From Pseudonocardia sp. C8 (lineage in GTDB: Bacteria; Actinomycetota; Actinomycetes; Mycobacteriales; Pseudonocardiaceae), in contig NZ_JACMTR010000002.1 of the NCBI RefSeq assembly GCF_014267175.1, positions 880,001 through 944,000 of the forward strand: a DNA stretch of 64,000 bases, given 5' to 3'. Of the stretch, positions 46,148-54,880 are shown piece after piece; the stretch's first letter is position 1, and every line of letters starts with the position of its first letter. The translations under genes and the position numbers were made by a program. Under the pieces are notes generated by a model. That model searched no databases, was not told where the DNA came from, and saw nothing but the letters and a program-made list of their open reading frames with translations.

Positions 46148-47533
46148 TCACGACGTGCGGAGGCCGGGGACGGCTGCCGGGTCGTTCCGGACGGAGGCCG
46201 GGTTGGTCTCGGTGAGGAAGAACGCGCTCGCCAGCGTGATCGCGGCCATCGCCATCAGGTAGAGCGCGACCCCGGTGGTCGAGCCGGTGTTCGCGATGAT
46301 CGCCGTCATGATCATCGGAGTGAAGCCGCTGATCGCCACCGCGGCCAGCTGGTAGGCGAGAGAGGCCCCCGAGTACCGGACCCGGGGCTCGAACAGCTCG
46401 CCCATGAACGCGGCCAGCGGACCGTAGGTGAGCGCCTGGCCGGCACTGCTGACGATCATCGCCACGAACAGCAGCGGGCCGCTCGTCGTCTCGGCCAGCC
46501 AGAAGAACGGGAACGCCCAGGCCATCAGCAGCGCCGCGCCGACGAGGATCAACGGCCGGCGTCCCAGGCGGTCGGACATCTTGCCCGCCCACAGGATGAC
46601 CAGCGGCATGAGCAGGGAGGTCACCATGATGGCGGCGAGGATGACGTCCCGGTCCATCCCGAGACCGCCCGCCTGCGGGGACAGGCTGCCGTAGCTGACG
46701 AACCCGGCGATCCCGACGTAGAACGCCGAGTTCGTGGCCGCCAGCAGGCCCGCGCCCAGCAGGATCTTCCCCCAGTGCTTGCGGACCGCCTCACCCAGCG
46801 GTGCCTGCGCGACGGTCTGGGTGGCGGGCCGCTTCTCCTCGACCGTCGCCTTCAGGGTCCGGAACTCCGGGGTGTCCTCGACCTTGGTGTGGATGTAGAG
46901 CACGACCGGGAACAGGACGATCGAGAACCAGAACGGCACCCGCCAGCCCCAGCTGAGGAAGGCGTCGTCGGGCAGCAGCGCGCTCGCCCCGACCATCATC
47001 AGGTTGCCGAGCAGCAGGCCCAGCGGCACGCCCATCTGTCCGAAGGTGCCGGCGAAGCCGCGCCGCTTCGGTCCGACCGACTCGGTGAGCAGCAGGACGA
47101 TGCCGCCCCACTGGGCACCGCAGGCGAGGCCCTGCAGGAAGCGCAGGGTGACCAGCAGGATCGGCGCGGCGGCGATGCCGATCGTCTCCGCGGACGGCAG
47201 GCAGCCGATCACGAAGGTGGCGACACCCATGAGGAGCAGCGAGATGACGACCATCGGCTTGCGCCCGATCTTGTCGCCGTAGTGGCCGGCGAGGATGCCG
47301 CCCAGCGGCCGGGCGATGAAGCCGACCGCGAACGTGCTGAACGCGAGCAGCGTCGCGGTGAGCGGCGTCAGCTCGGGGAAGAACACGGCGGGGAAGACGA
47401 GGGCGGCCGCCGTGCCGTAGACGAAGAAGTCGTACCACTCGATCGAACTGCCGATCAGGCCCGATGCCAGGAGCTTCCGCCGTGCTCGGCGGAGTTCGGG
47501 AGTCTCGGTCGCTTCCGGGGCGGGTGCGTTCAT
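46148..47533 (-). CDS. MFS transporter, metabolite:H+ symporter type
   Basis: This 461-residue membrane protein has about 12 hydrophobic segments and MHS motifs (GSSIEWYDFFVYG, RPLGGILAGHYGDKIGRKP, LQGLACGAQWGG). The ATG at 47533 is chosen because GGAAGGA lies 7 bases upstream; an ATG at 47554 has no such site. It is upstream of the TetR-ligase-carboxylase operon in the same direction (41-base gap) and likely imports the acid they use. Confidence 0.88.
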   Translation of the reverse strand: MNAPAPEATETPELRRARRKLLASGLIGSSIEWYDFFVYGTAAALVFPAVFFPELTPLTATLLAFSTFAVGFIARPLGGILAGHYGDKIGRKPMVVISLLLMGVATFVIGCLPSAETIGIAAAPILLVTLRFLQGLACGAQWGGIVLLLTESVGPKRRGFAGTFGQMGVPLGLLLGNLMMVGASALLPDDAFLSWGWRVPFWFSIVLFPVVLYIHTKVEDTPEFRTLKATVEEKRPATQTVAQAPLGEAVRKHWGKILLGAGLLAATNSAFYVGIAGFVSYGSLSPQAGGLGMDRDVILAAIMVTSLLMPLVILWAGKMSDRLGRRPLILVGAALLMAWAFPFFWLAETTSGPLLFVAMIVSSAGQALTYGPLAAFMGELFEPRVRYSGASLAYQLAAVAISGFTPMIMTAIIANTGSTTGVALYLMAMAAITLASAFFLTETNPASVRNDPAAVPGLRTS

Positions 47534-47586
47534 GCGATGTCCTTCCGGTGACATGCGCCACGGCCTCGTTGCCGCAGCGAATGGTG

Positions 47587-47604
47587 ATTGACGGCAACGT
47601 CAAT
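47587..47604. promoter_or_regulatory. Palindromic operator upstream of the MHS transporter gene
   Basis: ATTGACG and CGTCAAT flank GCAA, giving perfect 7-bp arms, 54 bases upstream of the transporter start and 85 bases before the divergent GyrI-like gene. The size suits a TetR-type dimer. The regulator at 45438-46106 is the nearest candidate. Confidence 0.55.
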
Positions 47605-47688
47605 GTCAACGGGCGGACCGGTCGGCGATGAGTTCCGCGCTCCGGAGGGGTCGGTAGGGCAGCAGACCCCGATGGAGGAGCCGAGTCG

Positions 47689-48156
47689 ATGAGCGTCACC
47701 GCGGACCCGCACCTGATCACCACCACCCCGGTCACCACCGCCGTCGTGCGGGCGGTGGTGCCGGCGGCCGAGCTGCCCGCCTTCTACGACCGGGCGTTCG
47801 GCCTGCTCCCGCGGGCCGTCGCCGCGCAGGGGGCGGCCATCACCGGCCCGGCGTTCGGCCTGTACCACGGGGTCCCCGCGGACACGGCCGATCTCGAGAC
47901 GGGATTCCCGACGGACCGCGCCGTCGAGGCCGACGGCGAGATCACGGCGAGCGGCCTTCCGGGCGGCCGGGTGGCCCGGATGGTCCACGCCGGATCGTTC
48001 GACGGGCTCGGGGCGGCCTGGCAGCGGCTCGGTGCGTGGATCTCCGAGCAGGGCCTGACGCCCGGCACCGACTTCTGGGAGGTCTACCTCACCGAGCCGT
48101 CCCCGGACATGAACCCCGACGACCTGCGCACGGAGCTCAACTGGCCGGTGGAGTAG
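47689..48156 (+). CDS. GyrI-like (AraC effector-binding domain) protein
   Basis: This 155-residue stand-alone effector-binding domain shows TTPVTTAVVRAVVPAAELPAFYDRAFGLL, ASGLPGGRVARMVHAGSFDGLGAAW and a C-terminal DFWEVYLTEP with the conserved acidic Glu. Such proteins bind hydrophobic cations or drugs, or inhibit gyrase in E. coli. It precedes an efflux-type MFS gene in the same direction (110-base gap), which suggests a detoxification role. No DNA-binding domain is present. Confidence 0.75.
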   Translation: MSVTADPHLITTTPVTTAVVRAVVPAAELPAFYDRAFGLLPRAVAAQGAAITGPAFGLYHGVPADTADLETGFPTDRAVEADGEITASGLPGGRVARMVHAGSFDGLGAAWQRLGAWISEQGLTPGTDFWEVYLTEPSPDMNPDDLRTELNWPVE

Positions 48157-48266
48157 GTGACAGGGGGTCCCGCCGGCATCATTTGTTGAGCTAAGATAAC
48201 GACTGAGTCGTCCCACGCTCACGACCGGCGCCGGTCGTCGTCACCCCCGAGGAGAACCCACCCCCC

Positions 48267-49697
48267 GTGAGCACCGCGTCCGTCGCCGTCGCCCACCCGG
48301 ACGTCCGGACCGACCTCGACCGGCCCGCCGTGGCGATCGGCGTCGTCTCGTGCTGCGGGCTGCTGGTCGCCCTCCTGCAGACGATGGTCGTGCCGCTGGT
48401 CCCGGTCGTCCCGGCGCTGCTGGCGGTGAGCCCGTCCTCGGCGTCGTGGATCATCACCGCGACCCTGGTGGCCGGCGCGGTGTCCGCTCCGGTGCTGGGC
48501 CGGCTCGGCGACATGTACGGCAAGCGCCGGATGCTGCTGGTGTCGGTGTGGCTCGTTCTGGCGAGCTCGGTGCTCGCCGCGCTCGCGCCGAACTTCGCCG
48601 TCCTGCTCGTCGCCCGGGCGCTGCAGGGCGTCTCGTTCGGGGTCATCGCCCTCGGGATGAGCCTGATGCGGGACGTGCTCCCGGCCGGACGGGTCGGGTC
48701 CGGGGTGGGCCTGATGAGCTCGTCGCTCGGGGTGGGCGGCGCGGCGGGCCCACCGCTCGCCGGCCTCGTCGCCGAGCACGCCAGCTGGCGGCTGCTGTTC
48801 GCGGCGGTCGCGGCCGGTGCGCTCGCCCTCGTCGTGCTCGTGCCCCGGCTCGTGCCGGAGTCCCGGGTGCGGACCGGCGGCCGGTTCGACACGGTCGGCG
48901 CGCTGGCGCTGGGTGTCGCGCTCGTCCTGCTGCTCCTGGGGATCTCGAAGGGCGGTGAGTGGGGCTGGGCCAGCACCGCGACCCTCGGATCGCTCGGTGC
49001 CGCGGCCGTCGTGCTCGTGCTCTGGGGCCGCTACGAGCTGCGGTCCGGCTCGCCGCTGGTCGACCTGCGGGTGTCGGCCCGGCCCGCCGTGCTGTGGACG
49101 AACGTCGCCACCGTGCTGCTCGGCTTCGCGATCTTCGCGACCCTCGTGATGGCGACCCAGATCCTGCAGGCTCCGGTCGGTACCGGTTACGGGTTCGGCC
49201 TCTCGATGACGGACGCCGGCCTGGTGATGTTGCCGCTGGGCGGGTCGATGGTGGTGTTCTCCTCGGTCTCGGCCCGGATCTCCCGCAGCCGGGGCCCGCG
49301 GACCACCGTCGTGCTCGGCGCGGCGCTGCTGGTGCTGGGGAACGCCGGGTTCGCCACCCTGCCGGGGTCGGTGTGGCTGGTGATGGTCACGGCGACCGTG
49401 AGCGCCACCGGCGCGGCGCTGGCCTACTCCGCGCTGCCGCTGCTGATCATGCGGGCGGTGCCCGAGACGGAGACCGCCGCCGCGAACAGCATGAACACCC
49501 TGATGCGCCAGCTCGGCACGTCGATGGTCGCCGCGGTGGCCGCCGCCGTCGCCGCGAGCCTGACGATGGAGGTCGACGGCCATCTCGTCCCCACCGGCGC
49601 GGCGTTCACGGTGTCCTACCTCGCCGCGGCGGGAGCCGCACTGGCCGGGCTGGTGATCGCCGCGCTGACCCCGGCCCCGGGAGCGGACCGGGCGTAG
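48267..49697 (+). CDS. MFS drug-efflux-type transporter (DHA2-like)
   Basis: This 476-residue transporter is rich in hydrophobic segments, probably 14. It has the DHA motif A region GRLGDMYGKRRMLL and a motif C-like GLMSSSLGVGGAAGPPLAG typical of antiporters. The GTG at 48267 has GGAGAA about 12 bases upstream, a little distant. It differs from the three MHS symporters in the window and probably exports a toxic compound. The 136 bases after it hold no confident gene. Confidence 0.85.
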   Translation: MSTASVAVAHPDVRTDLDRPAVAIGVVSCCGLLVALLQTMVVPLVPVVPALLAVSPSSASWIITATLVAGAVSAPVLGRLGDMYGKRRMLLVSVWLVLASSVLAALAPNFAVLLVARALQGVSFGVIALGMSLMRDVLPAGRVGSGVGLMSSSLGVGGAAGPPLAGLVAEHASWRLLFAAVAAGALALVVLVPRLVPESRVRTGGRFDTVGALALGVALVLLLLGISKGGEWGWASTATLGSLGAAAVVLVLWGRYELRSGSPLVDLRVSARPAVLWTNVATVLLGFAIFATLVMATQILQAPVGTGYGFGLSMTDAGLVMLPLGGSMVVFSSVSARISRSRGPRTTVVLGAALLVLGNAGFATLPGSVWLVMVTATVSATGAALAYSALPLLIMRAVPETETAAANSMNTLMRQLGTSMVAAVAAAVAASLTMEVDGHLVPTGAAFTVSYLAAAGAALAGLVIAALTPAPGADRA

Positions 49698-49833
49698 ACC
49701 ACGCCGGGCGGCCGAGGCCCGCCGTCGAGGAGCGGCTCGCTGCGGGTGATCAGCGACCGTGAGCAGGCCGTCCAGCCCGCCGAAGCCGTCGGGGTTGGTG
49801 TCGAGGAGGCCCTGACCAGGGCTGCTACCGCTC

Positions 49834-50091
49834 CTACGGGTCGACGAGGTCGTGGTCGGCAGTGGCGGTCTGATCGGCACGGAAGGCGTCGACATCGACG
49901 GTCGCGGCGTGACGCGACATCGCGGCGAACCCGTCCCGGTCGACGAAGCGCCTGCGGCGGCGCAGCGGGATCAGCTCTCCGACCTCGTGACCGTCCCGAG
50001 TGACGGTGAACGACTGGCCGCCCTCGACGGCGTCCATGATCTCCTTGGACCTCTGCCGGAGGTCGCGTTGGGTGATCTCGGGCCGGCTCAC
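49834..50091 (-). CDS. Phd/YefM-family antitoxin-like protein
   Basis: This 85-residue protein has MSRPEITQRDLRQRSKEIMDAVEGGQSFTVTRDGHEVGELIP, the N-terminal DNA-binding fold of Phd/YefM antitoxins, followed by an Arg run and an acidic tail for toxin binding. The GTG at 50091 sits six bases after the -10-like TACCCT. No intact PIN or RelE toxin gene follows downstream (minus strand), so it appears orphaned. Confidence 0.75.
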   Translation of the reverse strand: MSRPEITQRDLRQRSKEIMDAVEGGQSFTVTRDGHEVGELIPLRRRRRFVDRDGFAAMSRHAATVDVDAFRADQTATADHDLVDP

Positions 50092-50097
50092 GATCCG

Positions 50098-50103
50098 AGG
50101 GTA
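50098..50103 (-). promoter_or_regulatory. -10 element, probable leaderless promoter of the antitoxin gene
   Basis: On the minus strand TACCCT is followed by six bases and the GTG at 50091; no ribosome-binding site is seen. Confidence 0.4.
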
Positions 50104-50133
50104 CCGGTCGCGCCGTCCGATCTGCGCGAGAAA

Positions 50134-50143
50134 AGATATATTA
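50134..50143. promoter_or_regulatory. GntR-regulon operator, weaker copy
   Basis: AGATATATTA matches TGATATATCA at 8 of 10 positions, 85 bases upstream of the MHS transporter ATG at 50229. It is the most diverged of six sites, but lies before a gene whose close paralogue also carries one. Confidence 0.5.
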
Positions 50144-50228
50144 GTCCTCGACCAGAGCCCTTCCATGAGCGAGGATGGGTCGAGCGCCGACGTACGGCGA
50201 CACGTGTCCGGTGACAACGGAGGGGCTT

Positions 50229-51773
50229 ATGACCGGTAAACCGCGCAAGTTCGGCCTGGGAGTCGCGCGTCCCGCCGTGGAGGAGGAGGGGACGGTGCGC
50301 CGGGCCGCCGCGGCGGCGTCGATCGGCAACGTGGCCGAGTGGTACGACTTCGGCGTCTACTCCTACCTCGCCGCGATCGTGCTGAACCGCGTGTTCTTCC
50401 CCGAGGCCGGCGAGTGGTCCCTGGTCCTGACCCTGGCCGCGTTCGCCGCCGCGTTCGCGGCGCGCCCGGTGGGCGGATGGGTGTTCGGTCACCTGGGCGA
50501 CCGGTTCGGCCGGACCCGGGTCCTGGCCTACACGGTCCTGATGATGACCGTGGCCACCGTCGCGCTCGGGCTCGTCCCGAGCCACGGCACGATCGGGATC
50601 GCGGCCCCGCTGCTCGTGGTCCTGCTGCGCATGCTGCAGGGCTTCTCGGCCGGCGGCGAGTACACCGGAGCGCTGACCCTGGTCGCGGAGTACTCCCCGG
50701 ACCGCCGGCGCGGGTTCTTCGGCAGCTGGCTGGAGTTCGGCACGATCACCGGCTACACGCTCGGTGCCGGGGTGACGGCCGCGCTGGTCGCGCTGCTGCC
50801 GGACGAGGACCTGCTGACCTGGGGCTGGCGGATCCCGTTCCTGATCGCGCTGCCGCTCGGCCTGGTCGGCATCTACCTGCGGCTGCGGCTCGAGGACACC
50901 CCCGCGTTCCGGCAGCTCATGGACCGCTCTCCGGCGCTGGCCACGATGAGCTACGGCCGCGCGTTCCAGATCCTGCGGAAGCACTACCGGTCGGCGGTGT
51001 TCCTGACGGCCGGGCTGGTCATCACCTGGAACGTCACCAACTACGTGCTCACCAGCTACGTCCCCACCTACCTGACCAGCACGCTGCCCCGCTACGGCGA
51101 GAGCGGCACCGACAAGGCCCTGGCGACCGCGCTGCAGGTCGGGGTCATGCTGCTGATGCTCTGCTCGATCATGTTCGTGGGCAGGCTCAGCGACCGCGTC
51201 GGACGCAAGCCGATCCTCTGGACCGGCAGCATCGCGCTGGTCGTGCTGGGCCTGCCGTCGGTGTGGCTGCTGCGCGAGGGCCTGGCCGGCCAGATCACGG
51301 GGCTGCTCATCATGGGGGCGACCCTGCTGTGCTTCGCCGCCGTCACGCCGTCGACACTGCCGGCGCTGTTCCCGACCATGGTGCGGTACGCCGGGCTGGG
51401 CCTGGTGTTCAACCTCGCGGTCTCGATCTTCGCGGGCACCTCGCCGACGATCATCGAGGCGGCCGTGACGACGACCGACAACCTGGACTGGCCGGGCTAC
51501 TTCCTCGTCGCGGCCGGCGTCATCGGGCTGGTCACGGTCTACTACCTGCCGGAGCCGGCGGGCAAGGCGCTGCCGGGGGCCCAGCCGCTGTACTTCACCG
51601 ACGAGGCACCCGACGAGTCCCTGTACGAGCCGGTCGGCGCGTCGTCGCAGCCGTCCGGCACCCGGGCGGTCGAGCAGGGAGCCGAGAAGGAGAAGGCGGC
51701 CGAGAAGGAGCCGGACGCACCGTCCGGAGCGGCCGACGCGGAGGAGCGCACGCAGCGGCCGTCCTCTGGGTGA
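50229..51773 (+). CDS. MHS-type MFS transporter (ProP-like), first of a pair
   Basis: This 514-residue proton symporter has [64 protein letters not shown] and about 12 hydrophobic segments, then a charged C-terminal tail (EKEKAAEKE). GGAGGGG directly precedes the ATG at 50229; the frame open from 50175 adds 18 unlikely residues. It is very similar to the protein encoded at 59679-61118. ProP relatives import glycine betaine and proline, fitting the C1/serine context. The substrate is inferred. Confidence 0.87.
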   Translation: MTGKPRKFGLGVARPAVEEEGTVRRAAAAASIGNVAEWYDFGVYSYLAAIVLNRVFFPEAGEWSLVLTLAAFAAAFAARPVGGWVFGHLGDRFGRTRVLAYTVLMMTVATVALGLVPSHGTIGIAAPLLVVLLRMLQGFSAGGEYTGALTLVAEYSPDRRRGFFGSWLEFGTITGYTLGAGVTAALVALLPDEDLLTWGWRIPFLIALPLGLVGIYLRLRLEDTPAFRQLMDRSPALATMSYGRAFQILRKHYRSAVFLTAGLVITWNVTNYVLTSYVPTYLTSTLPRYGESGTDKALATALQVGVMLLMLCSIMFVGRLSDRVGRKPILWTGSIALVVLGLPSVWLLREGLAGQITGLLIMGATLLCFAAVTPSTLPALFPTMVRYAGLGLVFNLAVSIFAGTSPTIIEAAVTTTDNLDWPGYFLVAAGVIGLVTVYYLPEPAGKALPGAQPLYFTDEAPDESLYEPVGASSQPSGTRAVEQGAEKEKAAEKEPDAPSGAADAEERTQRPSSG

Positions 51774-51788
51774 GGCCTGTGTGACGAA

Positions 51789-51825
51789 GGGGGCGGGGGC
51801 GACCGTGCAGGTCGCCCCCACCCCC
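51789..51825. terminator. Bidirectional terminator hairpin
   Basis: Sixteen-base arms (51789-51804 and 51810-51825) pair with one mismatch around a 5-base loop. The hairpin lies between the convergent transporter and FdhF-like genes. Confidence 0.75.
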
Positions 51826-51853
51826 GTCGTCGTGCACCGGGGCGGGCGTGCGC

Positions 51854-54184
51854 TCAGGTGGCGGGCTCCAGCCGCACGACCGCCCACTTCGAGGTCGGGG
51901 TGCCGGACTCGAGGGCCTGGGAGTCCAGCGGGATCAGGGGGTTGGTCTCCGGGTAGTAGCCGGCCACGCAGCCCTTCGGGGTGTCGTAGGCGACCAGCCG
52001 GAACCGGCGGGCGCGGCGCTCGATGCCGTCGTCCCACTCGGACACGACGTCGACGTGGTCACCGTCGGACCGGCCGAGCTCGGCGAGGTCCTCCGGGCTG
52101 ATGAACAGCACCCGCCGGCCCGAGTAGACACCGCGGTAGCGGTCGTCGAGACCGTAGACGGTGGTGTTGAACTGGTCGTGGCTGCGGATCGTCTGCAGCA
52201 CCAGCCGGCCCTCGGGGACGGTGAGCACCTCCAGCGGGCTGACGGTGAACACCGCGCGGCCCTGCGGGGTGGGGAAGGTGCGGGAGTCGCGCGGGCCGTG
52301 CGGCATGGTGAACCCGCCCCGCCGGCTGATCTTCTCCTCGTAGCCCGCGCAGCCCGGGACGACGCGGCCGATCCGGGTCCGGATCCGCGAGTAGTCGCCG
52401 GCGAACTCCCGCCACGGGATGCCGTACCGGTCGCCGAGCGTGGCGTCGGCGATGCCGCACAGGATGTCCACCTCGGACCGCAGCAGCGGGCCGGCCGGGG
52501 TGGCCCGCCCGCGGGACGCGTGGACGGCCGACATGGAGTCCTCGACCGTCACCCGCTGCAGCAGGCCACCGGTCATGTCCTTCTCGGTGCGCCCCAGGGT
52601 GGGCAGGATCAGCGCGTCCCGCCCGGCGGCGAGGTGGCTGCGGTTGAGCTTGGTGGAGATCTGCACGGTCAGGTCCGCCGACCGCAGCGCCGCCTCGGTG
52701 ACGCCCGTGTCGGACATGGCGGACGCGAAGTTGCCGCCCAGCCCGACGAACACCCGGACGCGCCCGTCGCGCAGCGCGCGGACGGTGTCGGCGGCGTCGT
52801 GGCCGTGCGCGCGCGGCGGGTCGAACCCGAACTCGGCGCCCAGCGCGTCGAGGAACGCGTCCGGGGCCTTCTCCCAGATCCCCATCGTGCGGTCGCCCTG
52901 CACGTTGGAGTGCCCGCGGACCGGGCACAGCCCGGCGCCCGGCTTGCCGATCATCCCCTGGAGCAGGGCGACGTTGACGATCTCGGCGACCGTGGCGACG
53001 CCGTGGCGGTGCTGGGTGATGCCCATCGCCCAGCAGTTCACGATCCGCTTCGACGACGCGAGCAGCCGGGCGGCGTCCTCGATCTCGGACCGGGTCAGGC
53101 CGGTGGCGGCCAGCACGCGGTCCCAGTCGAGGGCGCGGACGTGCTCGGCCCAGGCGTCGAACCCGACGGTGTGCCCGGCGACGAACTCGTGGTCGACGAC
53201 CGAGCCCGGGTCCTGCGCGTCGGCCGCCAGCAGCAGGTTCCCCATCGCCTGCCAGAACGCGAGGTCCCCGCCGGACCGGATCTGCAGGTAGGTGTCGGCC
53301 AGCGCCGTGCCCCGCCCGGCCAGGCCGGTCGGCCGCTGCGGGTTGTCGAAACGCAGCAGGCCCGCCTCGCGCAGCGGGTTGATCGCCATGATCCGGGCGC
53401 CGTTCTGCTTGGCGATCTCCAGCGCGGACAGCATCCGGGGGTGGTTGGTCCCCGGGTTCTGCCCCGAGATCACGATGAGGTCGGCCTCGTGCAGGTCCTG
53501 CAGGGAGACCGTCCCCTTGCCGACGCCGATGGTCCGCTCGAGCCCGACCGAGGTCGACTCGTGGCACATGTTCGAGCAGTCGGGCAGGTTGTTCGTGCCG
53601 TAGGCGCGGGCGAACAGCTGGTAGACGAACGCGGCCTCGTTGGAGGCCCGCCCGGAGGTGTAGAACGCGGCCGCGTCCGGCGTCGGCAGCGCCCGCAGGT
53701 GCTCGGCGACCAGCGCGAACGCGTCGTCCCACGAGATCGGCTCGTAGTGGTCGGCGCCGTCGCGGCGCACCATCGGGTGGGTCAGCCGGCCATGGCTCTC
53801 CAGCCAGTACTCGGTGCGCTGCTCGAGCTCCGAGATGGGATGCGCGGCGAAGAACTCCGGCCCGACGGTGTCGCGCTGGCCCTCCCAGGCGACCGCCTTG
53901 GCGCCGTTCTCGCAGAACTCCGCGGTGTGGCGGTGGTCCTGCGGGTCGGGCCAGGCGCACGACATGCAGTCGAAGCCGTCGACCTGGTTCAGCGTGAGCA
54001 GGTTCCTGGCCGTCTTGACCGGACCCATCTGCCGCAGCGCCCGGGTCATCGAGACCTTCACGGCCGTCAACCCGGCCGCGTGGTCGGCGGGACGCCCGAC
54101 CCGCAGGCCGGCCTCCTCGTCGTCGAGACGCAGGTCGTCGGTGCGGTTCGGGGTCTGTGCAGTCACGGCATTCACTTTCGTCAC
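51854..54184 (-). CDS. Molybdopterin oxidoreductase, FdhF/YdeP family
   Basis: This 776-residue protein resembles the alpha subunit of formate dehydrogenases (FdhF/YdeP family). Cys207 in CSNMCHEST aligns with the Mo-coordinating (seleno)cysteine, and Cys73, Cys76 and Cys91 may hold a partial Fe-S site. Other marks are ISGQNPGTNHPRM, GMIGKPGAGLCPVRGHSNVQGDRTMG and a C-terminal cofactor-binding domain. The start is the GTG at 54184. Downstream of mscR and an MBL hydrolase on the same strand, it likely oxidises formate to CO2. A hairpin separates it from that operon. Confidence 0.82.
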   Translation of the reverse strand: MTKVNAVTAQTPNRTDDLRLDDEEAGLRVGRPADHAAGLTAVKVSMTRALRQMGPVKTARNLLTLNQVDGFDCMSCAWPDPQDHRHTAEFCENGAKAVAWEGQRDTVGPEFFAAHPISELEQRTEYWLESHGRLTHPMVRRDGADHYEPISWDDAFALVAEHLRALPTPDAAAFYTSGRASNEAAFVYQLFARAYGTNNLPDCSNMCHESTSVGLERTIGVGKGTVSLQDLHEADLIVISGQNPGTNHPRMLSALEIAKQNGARIMAINPLREAGLLRFDNPQRPTGLAGRGTALADTYLQIRSGGDLAFWQAMGNLLLAADAQDPGSVVDHEFVAGHTVGFDAWAEHVRALDWDRVLAATGLTRSEIEDAARLLASSKRIVNCWAMGITQHRHGVATVAEIVNVALLQGMIGKPGAGLCPVRGHSNVQGDRTMGIWEKAPDAFLDALGAEFGFDPPRAHGHDAADTVRALRDGRVRVFVGLGGNFASAMSDTGVTEAALRSADLTVQISTKLNRSHLAAGRDALILPTLGRTEKDMTGGLLQRVTVEDSMSAVHASRGRATPAGPLLRSEVDILCGIADATLGDRYGIPWREFAGDYSRIRTRIGRVVPGCAGYEEKISRRGGFTMPHGPRDSRTFPTPQGRAVFTVSPLEVLTVPEGRLVLQTIRSHDQFNTTVYGLDDRYRGVYSGRRVLFISPEDLAELGRSDGDHVDVVSEWDDGIERRARRFRLVAYDTPKGCVAGYYPETNPLIPLDSQALESGTPTSKWAVVRLEPAT

Positions 54185-54190
54185 AAGGGT

Positions 54191-54220
54191 CGGGGCCGGT
54201 GGCCGCAGCCACCGGCCCCG
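54191..54220 (-). terminator. Hairpin after the mscR-hydrolase operon
   Basis: A perfect 13-bp stem (54191-54203 with 54208-54220) has a 4-base loop. It lies between the MBL hydrolase stop and the FdhF-like gene, so it probably ends or attenuates the operon. Confidence 0.7.
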
Positions 54221-54244
54221 GGGGAGGGAGGACCGCTCCGCGGA

Positions 54245-54880
54245 TCAGTGGCCGCGTTCGATCCATTCCTGCAGGTGTGGGGCTTCGTCGCCGATCTTGG
54301 TGGAGCCGCCGTGTCCGGTGCGGACGAGGGTGTCGGTGGGCAGGGTGAGCAGGGTGCGGATGGAGTCGATGATGGTGTCGAAGTCGGAGTAGGAGCGTCC
54401 GGTGGCGCCGGGGCCGCCCTGGAACAGGGTGTCGCCGGTGAACACGGTGCGGAGTTCGGGGGCGTACAGGCAGGACGATCCCGGGGAGTGGCCGGGGGTC
54501 TGCAGCACCCGCAGGTCGATGCCGCCGACGGTGAGTTGTTGGCCGTCGGTGAGTTCGCGGTCGGGGGTGCGGTCGGGCCAGGTCATGTCCCAGAGGACCT
54601 GTTCGGCGGGGTTGAGCAGGATGGGTGCGCCGAAGCGGTCGGCCAGGGTGGGGGCCTGGTTGATGTGGTCGTCGTGGGCGTGGGTGCACACGATGGCCTG
54701 GACGGTGCGGTCGCCGACGGCGGCGGTGATGGCGTCGGCGTCGTGGGCGGCGTCGATGACGATGACTTCGTGGTCGTTGCCGACGATCCAGACGTTGTTG
54801 TCGACGTCGAAGCTGCCGCCGTCGAGGTTGAAGGTGCCGGAGGTGACGACGTGCTCGATGGGGCCGGTCTGTGCTGCCAT
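54245..54880 (-). CDS. MBL-fold hydrolase, probable S-formylmycothiol hydrolase
   Basis: This 211-residue metallo-beta-lactamase-fold hydrolase has CTHAHDDHINQ, TPGHSPGSSC, FTGDTLFQGGPG and TGHGGSTKIGDE, the layout of glyoxalase-II-like enzymes. The ATG at 54880 overlaps the mscR stop by one base (TGATG). A similar gene sits beside mscR in mycobacteria (Rv2260 next to Rv2259), where it is thought to hydrolyse S-formylmycothiol to formate and mycothiol. That role is inferred from context. Confidence 0.85.
   Translation of the reverse strand: MAAQTGPIEHVVTSGTFNLDGGSFDVDNNVWIVGNDHEVIVIDAAHDADAITAAVGDRTVQAIVCTHAHDDHINQAPTLADRFGAPILLNPAEQVLWDMTWPDRTPDRELTDGQQLTVGGIDLRVLQTPGHSPGSSCLYAPELRTVFTGDTLFQGGPGATGRSYSDFDTIIDSIRTLLTLPTDTLVRTGHGGSTKIGDEAPHLQEWIERGH

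Noticed and set aside
48180..48210. MarR-type operator before the DHA2 exporter
   Set aside because: The AT-rich stretch near TTGAGCTAAGATAAC looks operator-like, but the two halves do not form a convincing inverted repeat, and no MarR gene is nearby.
49700..49833. Remnant of a PIN-domain toxin after the antitoxin
   Set aside because: One minus-strand frame reads GLLDTNPDGF, recalling the LLDTN start of VapC proteins, but there is no start codon, the next residues do not fit and the acidic residues of a PIN domain are absent. Too weak to call.
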